Source: Brevibacterium picturae (GTDB lineage: Bacteria; Actinomycetota; Actinomycetes; Actinomycetales; Brevibacteriaceae). From it: a stretch of DNA of 64,000 nucleotides. The position numbers and the translations under genes are program-made. The stretch's first letter is position 1. Each line of letters opens with the position of its first letter. Below the pieces are notes generated by a model that was given only the letters and a program-made list of their open reading frames with translations, was not told where the DNA came from and did not search any database. Below are positions 8,602 to 15,777 of the stretch, piece after piece. Location: positions 3,534,001-3,598,000 of the forward strand of contig NZ_LT629739.1 in NCBI RefSeq assembly GCF_900105045.1. The letters run 5' to 3'.

Positions 8602-8991
8602 CTACAGGTAGCGACACACCTGATCGGCGCTGCAGGTCTCCGGCTCGGGGTGCGCTGCATCGTCCCGGAGGTCCGTGATGGTGTCGCGCAGTGCGGACAG
8701 CTGGGAGATCTGCTGCTCGATGTCGTGCAGGCGCGCGTCGAGCAGGTCGCGCACGTGGTCGCACGGGGCACGTCCGGCGTCGCGGATGTCCATGGTCTGG
8801 CGGATCTGGGCGAGGGTGAGGCCGGCGGCCTGGCCGCGGTGGACGAAGTCGACACGTGCGATCGCGTCCGGCGGGTAGTCACGGTACCCCGACGACGTCC
8901 TGCCGGGCGGCGGTAGCAGCCCCTGCTCCTCGTAGAACCTCAGGGTCTTGGCCGTGGTGCCGGCCGCCTGTGCGAGCTCCCCGATCTTCAC
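8602..8991 (-). CDS. merR: Mercury-responsive MerR-family regulator
   Basis: Hg(II)-sensing regulator that distorts its operator to activate the mer genes. The 129 residues contain the winged-helix (MKIGELAQAAGTTAKTLRFYEEQGLL, about 1-26), a long dimerisation helix and three cysteines at 77 (APCDHV), 120 and 126 (CSADQVC). These match the spacing of the mercury-binding triad C82/C117/C126 of Tn501 MerR. GTG start at 8991. It is divergent from merA across a MerR-type promoter. The cysteine pattern favours mercury over copper, zinc or lead sensing. Confidence 0.92.
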   Translation of the reverse strand: MKIGELAQAAGTTAKTLRFYEEQGLLPPPGRTSSGYRDYPPDAIARVDFVHRGQAAGLTLAQIRQTMDIRDAGRAPCDHVRDLLDARLHDIEQQISQLSALRDTITDLRDDAAHPEPETCSADQVCRYL

Positions 8992-9020
8992 GCCGTCCTC
9001 CGATCGTGTCGCGGCCGTAC

Positions 9021-9055
9021 TTGACCTTCCCCTGTACTGGAAGGTCCAGCATAGT
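9021..9055 (+). promoter_or_regulatory. MerR-type operator/promoter of merA
   Basis: TTGACC at 9021-9026 overlaps a perfect dyad GACCTTCC (9023-9030) / GGAAGGTC (9039-9046). A -10-like GCATAG follows at 9049-9054, leaving an over-long spacer as expected for a MerR-activated promoter. The dyad lies 31 bp from the merR start and 50 bp from merA, so it can serve both divergent genes. Confidence 0.8.
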
Positions 9056-9095
9056 TGATGACGGAACAGAAGACCAAGGACTGACAGGAGCAGCG

Positions 9096-10517
9096 ATGCC
9101 TACGAAGTACGACCTCGCCATCATCGGATCAGGCGGCGGCGCGTTCGCCGCGGCGATCCGAGCGAACACGCTCGGGAAGTCGGTGGTGATGATCGAGCGC
9201 GGGACGCTCGGCGGAACCTGCGTGAACACCGGCTGCGTGCCGTCGAAGGCCCTCATCGCCGCCGCCGACGCGCGGCACTCCGCGGCCGACGCCGCCGACC
9301 GTTTCCCGGGGATCGAAACGTCGGCGGATCCGGTGGACATGCCCGCACTGATTGCCGGGAAGCAGGCGCTGGTCGAGGGCTTGCGCGGCGAGAAGTATGC
9401 CGACGTCGCCGACTCCTACGGGTGGGCCGTCCGCCGCGGCGACGCCACGTTCGCCGGCAGCCCCGACGCGCCGGTCCTCCAGGTGGCCGGGGACGACGGG
9501 AGCACCGAGACGATCGAGGCCGAGCACTACCTGGTCGCGACCGGCTCTCGGCCCTGGGCCCCGCCGATCGACGGCCTGGACGAGACCGGGTACCTGACCT
9601 CGACCACGGCGATGGAGCTGACTGAAGTCCCTGAGTCTCTGCTCGTGCTCGGCGGCGGCTACGTCGCCCTGGAACAGGCGCAGCTGTTCGCCCGGCTCGG
9701 CTCCCAGGTCACCATCCTGGTGCGGTCCCGGCTGGCGTCGAAGGAGGAGCCGGAGGTGTCCAGGACGCTGCAGGAGGTGTTCGCCGACGAGGGCATCCGG
9801 GTGGTGCGCCACGCGCTGCCGACGCGGGTGTCCCGCGATATGACCGGGCAGGTCGTGGTGACCGCGGACGTGTCCGGAGGCTCGCAGGAGTTCCGCACCG
9901 ACCAGGTGCTCGTCGCCCTCGGACGGCGGCCGGTCACCGACGGGCTCGGCCTCGACCGGGTCGGGGTGAAGACCGGGGACCTCGGCGAGGTGGTCGTCTC
10001 CGATCGGATGCAGTCGTCCAACCCGCGGATCTGGGCCGCGGGGGACGTGACCGGGCATCCGGAGTTCGTCTACGTCGCCGCCCACCACGGCACCCTCGTC
10101 GCCGAGAACGCGTTTATCGACGCAGCTCGGGCCGTGGACTACGCCCGTCTGCCGAGGGTGACGTTCACCGGCCCTGCGATCGGCGCGGTCGGGATGACCG
10201 AGAAGCAGGTCCTCGAGGCCGGCATCCGCTGCGACTGCCGCGTCCTGCCGCTGCACCACGTGCCCCGGGCACTGGTCAACCGCGACACCCGCGGCTTCGT
10301 CAAGCTCGTCGTCGACGCCGACACCGGGAAGATCCTCGGCATCACCGCCGTCGCCAAGGACGCCGGCGAACTCGCCGCCGCCGGAGTCCACGTGCTCGGC
10401 AAGACCATCGCCGAGGTCGCCGACGCCTGGGCTCCGTACCTGACCATGGCCGAGGGCATCCGGATCGCCGCCAAGGCCTTCACCACCGACGTCTCGAAGC
10501 TCTCCTGCTGCGCGTGA
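9096..10517 (+). CDS. merA: Mercuric reductase
   Basis: Cytoplasmic FAD/NADPH-dependent enzyme reducing Hg(II) to volatile Hg(0). The 473 residues begin with the FAD-binding IIGSGGGAFAAA, then the redox-active pair in GGTCVNTGCVPSK (Cys42, Cys47). The NADPH fold follows around LVLGGGYVALEQAQ, and the C-terminus ends in SCCA, the vicinal cysteine pair that hands Hg(II) to the active site. The N-terminal HMA (NmerA) domain is absent, common in actinobacterial forms. ATG 9096 follows GACAGGAG. It is followed by merB and three membrane or thiol proteins in the same direction. Confidence 0.97.
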   Translation: MPTKYDLAIIGSGGGAFAAAIRANTLGKSVVMIERGTLGGTCVNTGCVPSKALIAAADARHSAADAADRFPGIETSADPVDMPALIAGKQALVEGLRGEKYADVADSYGWAVRRGDATFAGSPDAPVLQVAGDDGSTETIEAEHYLVATGSRPWAPPIDGLDETGYLTSTTAMELTEVPESLLVLGGGYVALEQAQLFARLGSQVTILVRSRLASKEEPEVSRTLQEVFADEGIRVVRHALPTRVSRDMTGQVVVTADVSGGSQEFRTDQVLVALGRRPVTDGLGLDRVGVKTGDLGEVVVSDRMQSSNPRIWAAGDVTGHPEFVYVAAHHGTLVAENAFIDAARAVDYARLPRVTFTGPAIGAVGMTEKQVLEAGIRCDCRVLPLHHVPRALVNRDTRGFVKLVVDADTGKILGITAVAKDAGELAAAGVHVLGKTIAEVADAWAPYLTMAEGIRIAAKAFTTDVSKLSCCA

Positions 10518-10566
10518 GAACCCCGCGACAGCACACCGCCCGCATTCAGAACTGGAGGAACCCGCA

Positions 10567-11229
10567 ATGTCCGACCTCAGTAAGCAACTTCCCGAGCGGC
10601 TCGGCCGCACCGAGGAGACGGGTCTCGACCCCGGCCTGCTCGTCCCGCTGCTTCGGCTTCTCGCCGACGGCGATCCCGTCACGGTCGAGCAGCTCGCCAC
10701 GGCCGCGGGCCGCACACCCGAGCAGGTCAGGACCAGGCTGGCAGCGGTGCCCGACACCGAGTACGACGACCTGGGTCGGATCGTCGGCCAGGGCCTCACC
10801 CTGCGGCCCACCCCGCACCGGTTCACCGCGTCAGGAGAAGGGCTCTACACCTGGTGCGCGCTGGACACCCTGGTCTTCCCGGCGCTTCTCGGCCGCCCAG
10901 CGCGCGTGGAGTCGGTCTCCCCGGCCAGCGGCGAGATGATCCGCGTCGCCGTCGATCCGGTCGCCGGAGCCATAAGCATCGAGCCCGCCACTGCCGTGGT
11001 CTCGCTGATGAATCCGGACCAGATCACCTCGATCCGATCGTCGTTCTGCAACCAGGTGCACTACTTCACCTCTGTTGGCGACGCTGCCGAGTGGCTCGCC
11101 GAGCATCCCGGGGCCGAGGCGGTGCCGGTGGCCGAGGCGCATCGGATCGGAGCCGAACTCGCCGCGCGCCTGCTCGACCGGTCCCAGGGTGATGTCTCGG
11201 CGGCCGACGACTGCCGCCGCTGCTGCTGA
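10567..11229 (+). CDS. merB: Organomercurial lyase
   Basis: Cleaves the carbon-mercury bond of organomercurials, giving Hg(II) for MerA. The 220 residues keep the catalytic set: Cys97 and Asp100 in YTWCALDTL and Cys161 in SSFCNQVHYF (C96/D99/C159 in the R831b enzyme). The protein ends CRRCC, a vicinal cysteine tail resembling that of MerA, which could pass mercury between proteins. GGAGG lies 11 bp before the ATG. With merA this gives broad-spectrum mercury resistance. Confidence 0.96.
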   Translation: MSDLSKQLPERLGRTEETGLDPGLLVPLLRLLADGDPVTVEQLATAAGRTPEQVRTRLAAVPDTEYDDLGRIVGQGLTLRPTPHRFTASGEGLYTWCALDTLVFPALLGRPARVESVSPASGEMIRVAVDPVAGAISIEPATAVVSLMNPDQITSIRSSFCNQVHYFTSVGDAAEWLAEHPGAEAVPVAEAHRIGAELAARLLDRSQGDVSAADDCRRCC

Positions 11230-11258
11230 CCCAAGACTTCGAGAGATTCGAGATACAG

Positions 11259-11555
11259 ATGACATCAGAACACTATGACCGGCCAGGTGGCGGAGGCCTG
11301 CTCTTCGGGGCAGGAGCCGTGCTGCTCATGGCCCTCTGCTGCGCACTGCCACTGCTCATAGCCGGGGGAGTGCTCGCCGGCGTCGGAGGCCTCCTCGGCA
11401 ACCCCTGGGTGATCGGCGCGGGCATCGCGCTCGTCGCGCTCGTCCTGCTGGTCGTCGCCCGTCGCCGAGCCCACCACGGCCGCACCGGACCCGACTGCTG
11501 CCCGACCACCGACCCCGCCCAGCCCGCAGACCCGAAGGACGACCAGAACCGATGA
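11259..11555 (+). CDS. Small MerF-like mercury transport membrane protein
   Basis: A 98-residue protein with two membrane helices (about 14-40 and 49-68). A vicinal pair Cys27-Cys28 lies in the first helix (MALCCALPLL), and a second pair, Cys80-Cys81, follows the second helix on the cytoplasmic side. This topology and pair placement match MerF/MerT carriers that pass Hg(II) inward to MerA. Its stop overlaps the next start by 4 bp (ATGA). Sequence identity to classical MerF is low by eye, so the assignment rests on architecture and operon. Confidence 0.75.
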   Translation: MTSEHYDRPGGGGLLFGAGAVLLMALCCALPLLIAGGVLAGVGGLLGNPWVIGAGIALVALVLLVVARRRAHHGRTGPDCCPTTDPAQPADPKDDQNR

Positions 11556-12079
11556 CGATATCCCTCACCCGCCGCACAACCCTTTCGCTCGCAGGCCTCC
11601 TGCTCGCAGGGCCGCTGACCTTGACCGCCTGTGGTAGCGCCGACGAGGACGGGTCCTCCGCGGACGCCGGCTCGCCCGCACCCGTGACCAGTATCGACGG
11701 CCAGCAGGTCAGCCTGCCAGCCGCTGGGAAGCCCACCGCCGTGTTCTTCTTCTCCGTCGGCTGCGGCGAATGCGTCGGCGGCGTCCGGTCCCTCGGTGAA
11801 GCCGCCGCCAGCGCCGAGGACAACGGCACTGATGCACAGTTCCTCGCCGTCGACATGGATCCGCGCGAGCCCAAGGAGACCATTGAGGGCTTCATGGAGT
11901 ACGTCGAGGCCGAACACGTCCCCGCCGCCATCGACGAGGGCGCGGTCCTGTCGCAGCGCTTCGACGTCGCCGCGCTGTCCACCCTGATCATCGTCGACGC
12001 CGACGGCAAGGTGACATTCCGCGCCACCGACCCCGCCGCCGACACGATCGTCGCCGAGCTCGAGAAGGCCGGGGCCTGA
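11552..12079 (+). CDS. Thioredoxin-like (TlpA-type) lipoprotein of the mer operon
   Basis: Membrane-anchored extracytoplasmic thiol protein of 175 residues. The signal region TLSLAGLLLAGPLTLTAC gives a lipidated Cys at about residue 27; twin arginines (LTRRTTLSL) suggest Tat export. The thioredoxin fold carries the active site CGEC (FFSVGCGECVGG, about residues 68-79), and a cis-Pro equivalent is not clear. It lies between a MerF-like carrier and a CcdA-like protein, a natural electron donor for such a thiol. A role in binding or presenting Hg(II) outside the membrane, in place of MerP, is inferred. Confidence 0.75.
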   Translation: MTISLTRRTTLSLAGLLLAGPLTLTACGSADEDGSSADAGSPAPVTSIDGQQVSLPAAGKPTAVFFFSVGCGECVGGVRSLGEAAASAEDNGTDAQFLAVDMDPREPKETIEGFMEYVEAEHVPAAIDEGAVLSQRFDVAALSTLIIVDADGKVTFRATDPAADTIVAELEKAGA

Positions 12080-12082
12080 GCC

Positions 12083-12976
12083 ATGGGTGGACTTCTCGCG
12101 CTCGCTTTCGCCGCCGGGATGATCGCCCCGGTCAATCCCTGCGGCTTTGCCCTGCTCCCGGCGTGGATCACCCACGCGCTCGGGGACGCCTCCTCCTCCC
12201 CGGCACCGGTGCGACTCCTGCGGTCGCTGCGTGCCGGCGTCGCGGTGACCATCGGGTTCGCGGGAACGCTCGCGCTGGCAGGCATCGCTGTGAGCGCCGG
12301 AGCGCGGAGCCTGATCCAGGCCGCTCCCGTGCTGGGGCTCGCCGTCGGCGTCGTGCTCGTCCTGTTCGGCGCGGCGATGCTGACAGGCCGGTCTTTCTCG
12401 CTCCGACTGCCCAGCATCCCTTCCCGAGTCACGGACCGCCCTCCGAGCACCGCACGCATGGTCCTCTTCGGGGTCGGCTACGCCGTGGCGTCGCTGTCGT
12501 GCACCTTCGGCGTACTCCTGGCCGTCATCGCGCAGGCCCAGGCCACAGCCAGCTTCGCAGGGCTGCTCCTCGTGTTCGGCGTGTACGCCGCGGGCTCTGC
12601 CACCGTCTTGCTGATCGTCGCCGTTGCCGCCGCCGCAGCAGGTTCGGCGCTGTCGCGACGCATCGCATCGCTGGCGCGCTATGGGCCCAGGATTACTGCC
12701 TTCGTCCTCGTACTCACCGGTGCCTATCTGGCCTGGTACTGGTACCCGGCCGCCACCGGCGACGCTGCCGCCTCCAGTCGCACCAACGCCGTCGCCGGAG
12801 TCGCCACTGCGGTGTCGGGCTGGGTCCAAGGACACGTCGGTGTCGTCACCGGAGTGTCCGTCGCCGCCGTGATCGTCGTGCTGCTGATCGGGACCCTCAG
12901 CCGTCGCCGCCGTGATCGTCGTGCTGCTGATCGGGACCCTCAGCCGTCGCCGCCGCGCCAGCCTCCGGAAGACTGA
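12083..12976 (+). CDS. CcdA/DsbD-like membrane thiol transporter with shifted C-terminus
   Basis: Polytopic membrane protein of 297 residues in the CcdA family, which passes reducing equivalents across the membrane. The two family cysteines are visible in APVNPCGFALLP (about residue 20) and SLSCTFGVLLA. About seven helices are predicted. Near the end, a 43-bp direct duplication (12858-12943) shifts the frame, giving an Arg/Pro-rich tail (RDRRAADRDPQPSPPR). With one repeat unit the frame would run to a stop at 13041-13043 and end with a segment containing ADCCAPEPARS, a vicinal-cysteine tail. The thioredoxin-like lipoprotein just upstream is its likely partner. Confidence 0.8.
   Translation: MGGLLALAFAAGMIAPVNPCGFALLPAWITHALGDASSSPAPVRLLRSLRAGVAVTIGFAGTLALAGIAVSAGARSLIQAAPVLGLAVGVVLVLFGAAMLTGRSFSLRLPSIPSRVTDRPPSTARMVLFGVGYAVASLSCTFGVLLAVIAQAQATASFAGLLLVFGVYAAGSATVLLIVAVAAAAAGSALSRRIASLARYGPRITAFVLVLTGAYLAWYWYPAATGDAAASSRTNAVAGVATAVSGWVQGHVGVVTGVSVAAVIVVLLIGTLSRRRRDRRAADRDPQPSPPRQPPED
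12858..12943 (+). repeat. 43-bp perfect tandem duplication at the end of the CcdA-like gene
   Basis: Two identical adjacent copies, 12858-12900 and 12901-12943. The unit length is not a multiple of three, so the reading frame changes across the repeat. Confidence 0.95.
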
Positions 12977-13058
12977 GGCAGACTGCTGCGCCCCGGAGCC
13001 AGCGCGCTCTGCCGACGACCGGCAGAGCGCAGAAACCGAGTGACCACAACCCTGGCCG

Positions 13059-13398
13059 ATGGCCGTGGACGAATGGCTCGACGTCGCCGCCTCGGCAGAG
13101 CGCCACGGCTGCAGCAAGAGCAGCTGGCGGCGCGTCTGGCAGGGCAGGCTCCCAGCCCGGACCGAGAAGGTGGACGGACGCGACGGACGCATGGTCATCA
13201 AGACGCTGATCCGGGTCTCCGACCTGGACCCGGGCGTTCGGCCTGACCGCGCACGCCGAGCACGTCCGGAAGATCCGGGAGGCCGCGCCGCCGCTGACGC
13301 GGGAGCAGACGACGTTCATCGCCAAGGTTTTCACGGACCACCTGCTCGAACAGGACGCCAAGAGAAGAAGAGAAGGGGAGGCCGGGACTGCGTCGTAG
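13059..13398 (+). pseudogene. Decayed small helix-turn-helix-like gene, frameshifted
   Basis: From ATG 13059 the frame reads VDEWLDVAASAERHGCSKSS and RTEKVDGRDGRMVIKTLIRV, resembling an excisionase-like or MerR-like DNA-binding head. Around 13215-13225 the protein-like reading moves to another frame, giving HAEHVRKIREAAPPLTREQT and FIAKVFTDHLLE before a TAG at 13396-13398. Together they would make a protein of roughly 110 residues of a type common on actinobacterial mobile DNA. One frameshift breaks it. Function was not recognised, and the DNA-binding suggestion is weak. Confidence 0.55.
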
Positions 13399-13627
13399 GC
13401 GGCGCAGTGCCGATCTTCGAGGGCGGAGGCGTCCTGTGCCCACGGTCACGGATGCCCGATTCTTGCTTCGACTGGGCCGTTGACATGTTGAAGTCATGAG
13501 GCCGTACTCTGGTGTGTAGGCAGTGCGCGTCCTTCACGCGTCGTCTCACCGTGAAGTATCCTCTGACCAGCGGAAACGCCACCTTCAGAGGCTCCCAGTT
13601 TTTCAATGTATCTATCGTGGGAAGTTG

Positions 13628-13771
13628 GGCTACTTCGACCGAGCCCTGCTCGTCTACGGGCGCGGGGGACAGGAATGCGTTCGCTGCGGGACGGAGATCG
13701 AAAAGATGACCATCGGTGGACGTGGCAGCCACTTCTGCCCGAACTGCCAGAAGCCGCCGCGCTATCGCTGA
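13628..13771 (+). pseudogene. mutM: mutM 3'-end fragment A (zinc finger)
   Basis: Codes for GYFDRALLVYGRGGQECVRC and the rest of a MutM zinc finger, including MTIGGRGSHFCPNCQ, ending PPRYR at a TGA. This is what should follow GESGY in the truncated native gene. It has no start of its own and no preceding MutM domain. It is about 89% identical to fragment B over the last 66 bases (7 mismatches), so the two come from different alleles. Confidence 0.88.
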
Positions 13772-13813
13772 GGCTGCCGCCATGTACGGTAGATCTTTCC
13801 CAAGGGTGCTGCG

Positions 13814-14731
13814 TCACCGTCTGGGAGGCGGACCCCCGGTCTGACCGTCGCGGACACACGAATCGCCGTGGCCCTCTGGGTCTCCCAGGCCGGAGGCGAC
13901 ACGGACGAGTGCGGCGATTGCGGCCGATCGGCTGCCGGCCGGCCACGCTAGGAGCGTTGTGACGCGTGGGGCGTCTGTGACTGTCACGGCCGCATGCTCG
14001 GGCCATTGCCATGCGCGACTGGATGCGGGGATGACGAGCAGAGCCTTCCCTAGGGCCACGAGCTGGGCGATCTGAGACTGTGTGCGCACTTCCGGCCCGG
14101 GCCCATTGGGATACGTGCCGTCCAGGCGGGGCCATCTGGCCAGCGGCACCGAGTGATCGTTCTGCAACTCGGCGAGTGTGACCTCGTTGCGGCGTGCGAG
14201 AGGATGGGCGGCGGGGACGATCACGACCTGGTCTTCTGTGCACAGGTCCACGGTGTCGAACCCGACGAGGTCATCGACAGGTCTGTGCATGATAGCCACG
14301 TCTGTGGCCCCAGATCGCAGCAGCTCAGCTTGCTCGCCGACCTCGCACAGTTGCACCTCCATATGCCCAGGGCCGTGTTCGCTCGCCACTGCTTCGAGCA
14401 GCCGCTGCAGCAATTCATGCGATGCACCAGCTTTAGTCGCGAGTATGAGCGGCTGACGTGACATTCCAGCACGCCGCGTCAGCTCCGCCGCGGCAGAGAC
14501 CGCGTCTAGCGCCTTCCGGGCCTCTCCGAGCAGCACCGAACCTGCGTCGGTGAGCCTCACGCCGCGGCGGTTCCTCTCCAAGAGCTGGACGCCGAGGCGG
14601 CGCTCTAAGCGAGCGATGGCCCGCGACAACGGAGGTTGCGCCATGCCCAGGCGTTCCGCAGCGCGTCGGAAGTGCAGTTCCTCTGCGATGGTGACGAAGT
14701 AGCGCAACTCGCGCGTCTCGAGGTCAAGCAT
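13814..14731 (-). CDS. LysR-family transcriptional regulator
   Basis: LysR-type regulator of 305 residues. The winged helix-turn-helix occupies residues 1-65 (ELRYFVTIAEELHFRRAAER, then AQPPLSRAIARLERRLGV), followed by a periplasmic-binding-like effector domain. It is divergent from the SDR gene, with a palindromic T-N11-A box between them, the usual arrangement for control of a neighbouring enzyme. The C-terminal tail is Gly/Pro/Arg-rich. The effector is unknown. It belongs to the second cargo unit of the mutM block. Confidence 0.9.
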   Translation of the reverse strand: MLDLETRELRYFVTIAEELHFRRAAERLGMAQPPLSRAIARLERRLGVQLLERNRRGVRLTDAGSVLLGEARKALDAVSAAAELTRRAGMSRQPLILATKAGASHELLQRLLEAVASEHGPGHMEVQLCEVGEQAELLRSGATDVAIMHRPVDDLVGFDTVDLCTEDQVVIVPAAHPLARRNEVTLAELQNDHSVPLARWPRLDGTYPNGPGPEVRTQSQIAQLVALGKALLVIPASSRAWQWPEHAAVTVTDAPRVTTLLAWPAGSRSAAIAALVRVASGLGDPEGHGDSCVRDGQTGGPPPRR

Positions 14732-14749
14732 GGATCAACCCTACTCGTA

Positions 14750-14764
14750 ATGCCTGTCAGGTAT
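14750..14764. promoter_or_regulatory. LysR-type T-N11-A operator
   Basis: ATGCCTG-T-CAGGTAT is palindromic apart from one pair. T14751 and A14763 form the T-N11-A core. It lies between the divergent LysR start (14731) and SDR start (14823). Confidence 0.6.
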
Positions 14765-14822
14765 CACAGACCACCGAATCGATCTTGGACGACTCCGATC
14801 ACTGGAGGGAACGATAGGTTTC

Positions 14823-15548
14823 ATGAATAGTGATTCGATTAAAAGGACAGCGCTGGTGACGGGAGCGAATAAGGGCATCGGATTTGCAATAGCAGAGGGC
14901 CTCGGCAAGCTCGGGTTCGCCGTCGCGGTAGGCGCACGGGACGATACCCGCCGTGCAGAAGCCGTCAACCGCCTACGCGCGTCGGGCGTGGACGCGTTCG
15001 GCGTCGCTCTCGACGTCACCTCGGATCACAGCGCGGCGCAGGCGGCCGAAGCCATCGAGAAGAAGGCTGGCCGCCTCGACGTCCTTGTCAACAACGCCGG
15101 CATCGGCGGGAGCTATCTGAATGGTGAGCAGGACCCGACCACCCTCGATCTGGATGTCCTGCGATCGGTCCTGGACACCAACGTCTTCGGCGTGGTGCGG
15201 GTGACCAACGCCATGCTCCCGCTCCTGCGTCTGTCGCCTTCGCCCCGGATCGTCAACGCCTCGAGCAATATGGGGTCCCTGGCATCGCAGACCGGCCCCC
15301 AGCTAGCCGCCTATGCGCCGTCGAAGAGCATGCTCAACAGCATCACCGCCCAGTACAGCCGCAGACTCGCCGATACCGATGTCATCGTCAACGCCTACTG
15401 CCCTGGCTACGTCGCGACCGACTTCACCGGCCACGCCTCGGATCGCACTGCAGAGCAGGGGGCCGCTGTCGCGATCAGGCTCGCGACTCTCCCGGACGAC
15501 GGACCTCGTGGCGGCTTCTTCGATGACGATGGCGTCGTGCCGTGGTGA
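14823..15548 (+). CDS. Short-chain dehydrogenase/reductase
   Basis: NAD(P)-dependent oxidoreductase of 241 residues, classical SDR. The cofactor motif is TGANKGIG (about 13-20), the structural motif NNAG (about 90-93), a catalytic Ser precedes in VNASSN, and the YxxxK pair is Y-A-P-S-K. A PGYVATDF segment follows, as in carbonyl-reductase-type SDRs. The ATG is preceded by GGAGGGAACG. Ends with GGFFDDDGVVPW, seen in SDRs acting on ketones or quinones; the substrate is unknown. Probably regulated by the divergent LysR gene. Confidence 0.9.
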   Translation: MNSDSIKRTALVTGANKGIGFAIAEGLGKLGFAVAVGARDDTRRAEAVNRLRASGVDAFGVALDVTSDHSAAQAAEAIEKKAGRLDVLVNNAGIGGSYLNGEQDPTTLDLDVLRSVLDTNVFGVVRVTNAMLPLLRLSPSPRIVNASSNMGSLASQTGPQLAAYAPSKSMLNSITAQYSRRLADTDVIVNAYCPGYVATDFTGHASDRTAEQGAAVAIRLATLPDDGPRGGFFDDDGVVPW

Positions 15549-15578
15549 TCCGGTCCCAGTAGCTGCTGACGCATGCGA

Positions 15579-15621
15579 GAGGCGGCTGGTGACACTCTCA
15601 TCGAGTCTCGCCAGCCGCCTC
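15579..15621 (+). terminator. Stem-loop after the SDR gene
   Basis: Perfect 11-bp stem GAGGCGGCTGG (15579-15589) / CCAGCCGCCTC (15611-15621) with a 21-base loop, 30 bp after the SDR stop. No clear T-run follows. Confidence 0.55.
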
Positions 15622-15671
15622 TGGCATTCACCGATGTCGCGTGATCAGCACCGCGACAGAGGATTACTTGG

Positions 15672-15737
15672 ATGACCATCGGCGGACGAGGAAGCCACTT
15701 CTGCCCGAACTGCCAACGCCCGCCGCGCTATCGCTGA
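15672..15737 (+). pseudogene. mutM: mutM 3'-end fragment B (zinc-finger tail)
   Basis: Codes for the last 21 residues of a MutM (MTIGGRGSHFCPNCQ then RPPRYR) and a stop. It lies at the right edge of the accessory block beside apparently native genes, so it is the likelier remnant of the resident mutM end. No upstream MutM sequence precedes it. Confidence 0.8.
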
Positions 15738-15777
15738 TGATGCCAGGTAAGCTGCCTGTGCCCACCCATCCCACGCA

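Noticed and set aside
9129..10826. Long minus-strand open frame across merA
   Set aside because: Antisense to a clearly functional reductase and without recognisable features.
11273..13201. Long open frame antisense to the mer accessory genes
   Set aside because: Low-complexity, Gly/Asp/Arg-rich product mirroring GC-rich codon usage of the plus-strand genes; no domain and no ribosome site.
8602..13398. Transposon carrying the mer genes
   Set aside because: No transposase, terminal inverted repeats or target-site duplication could be found at either end.
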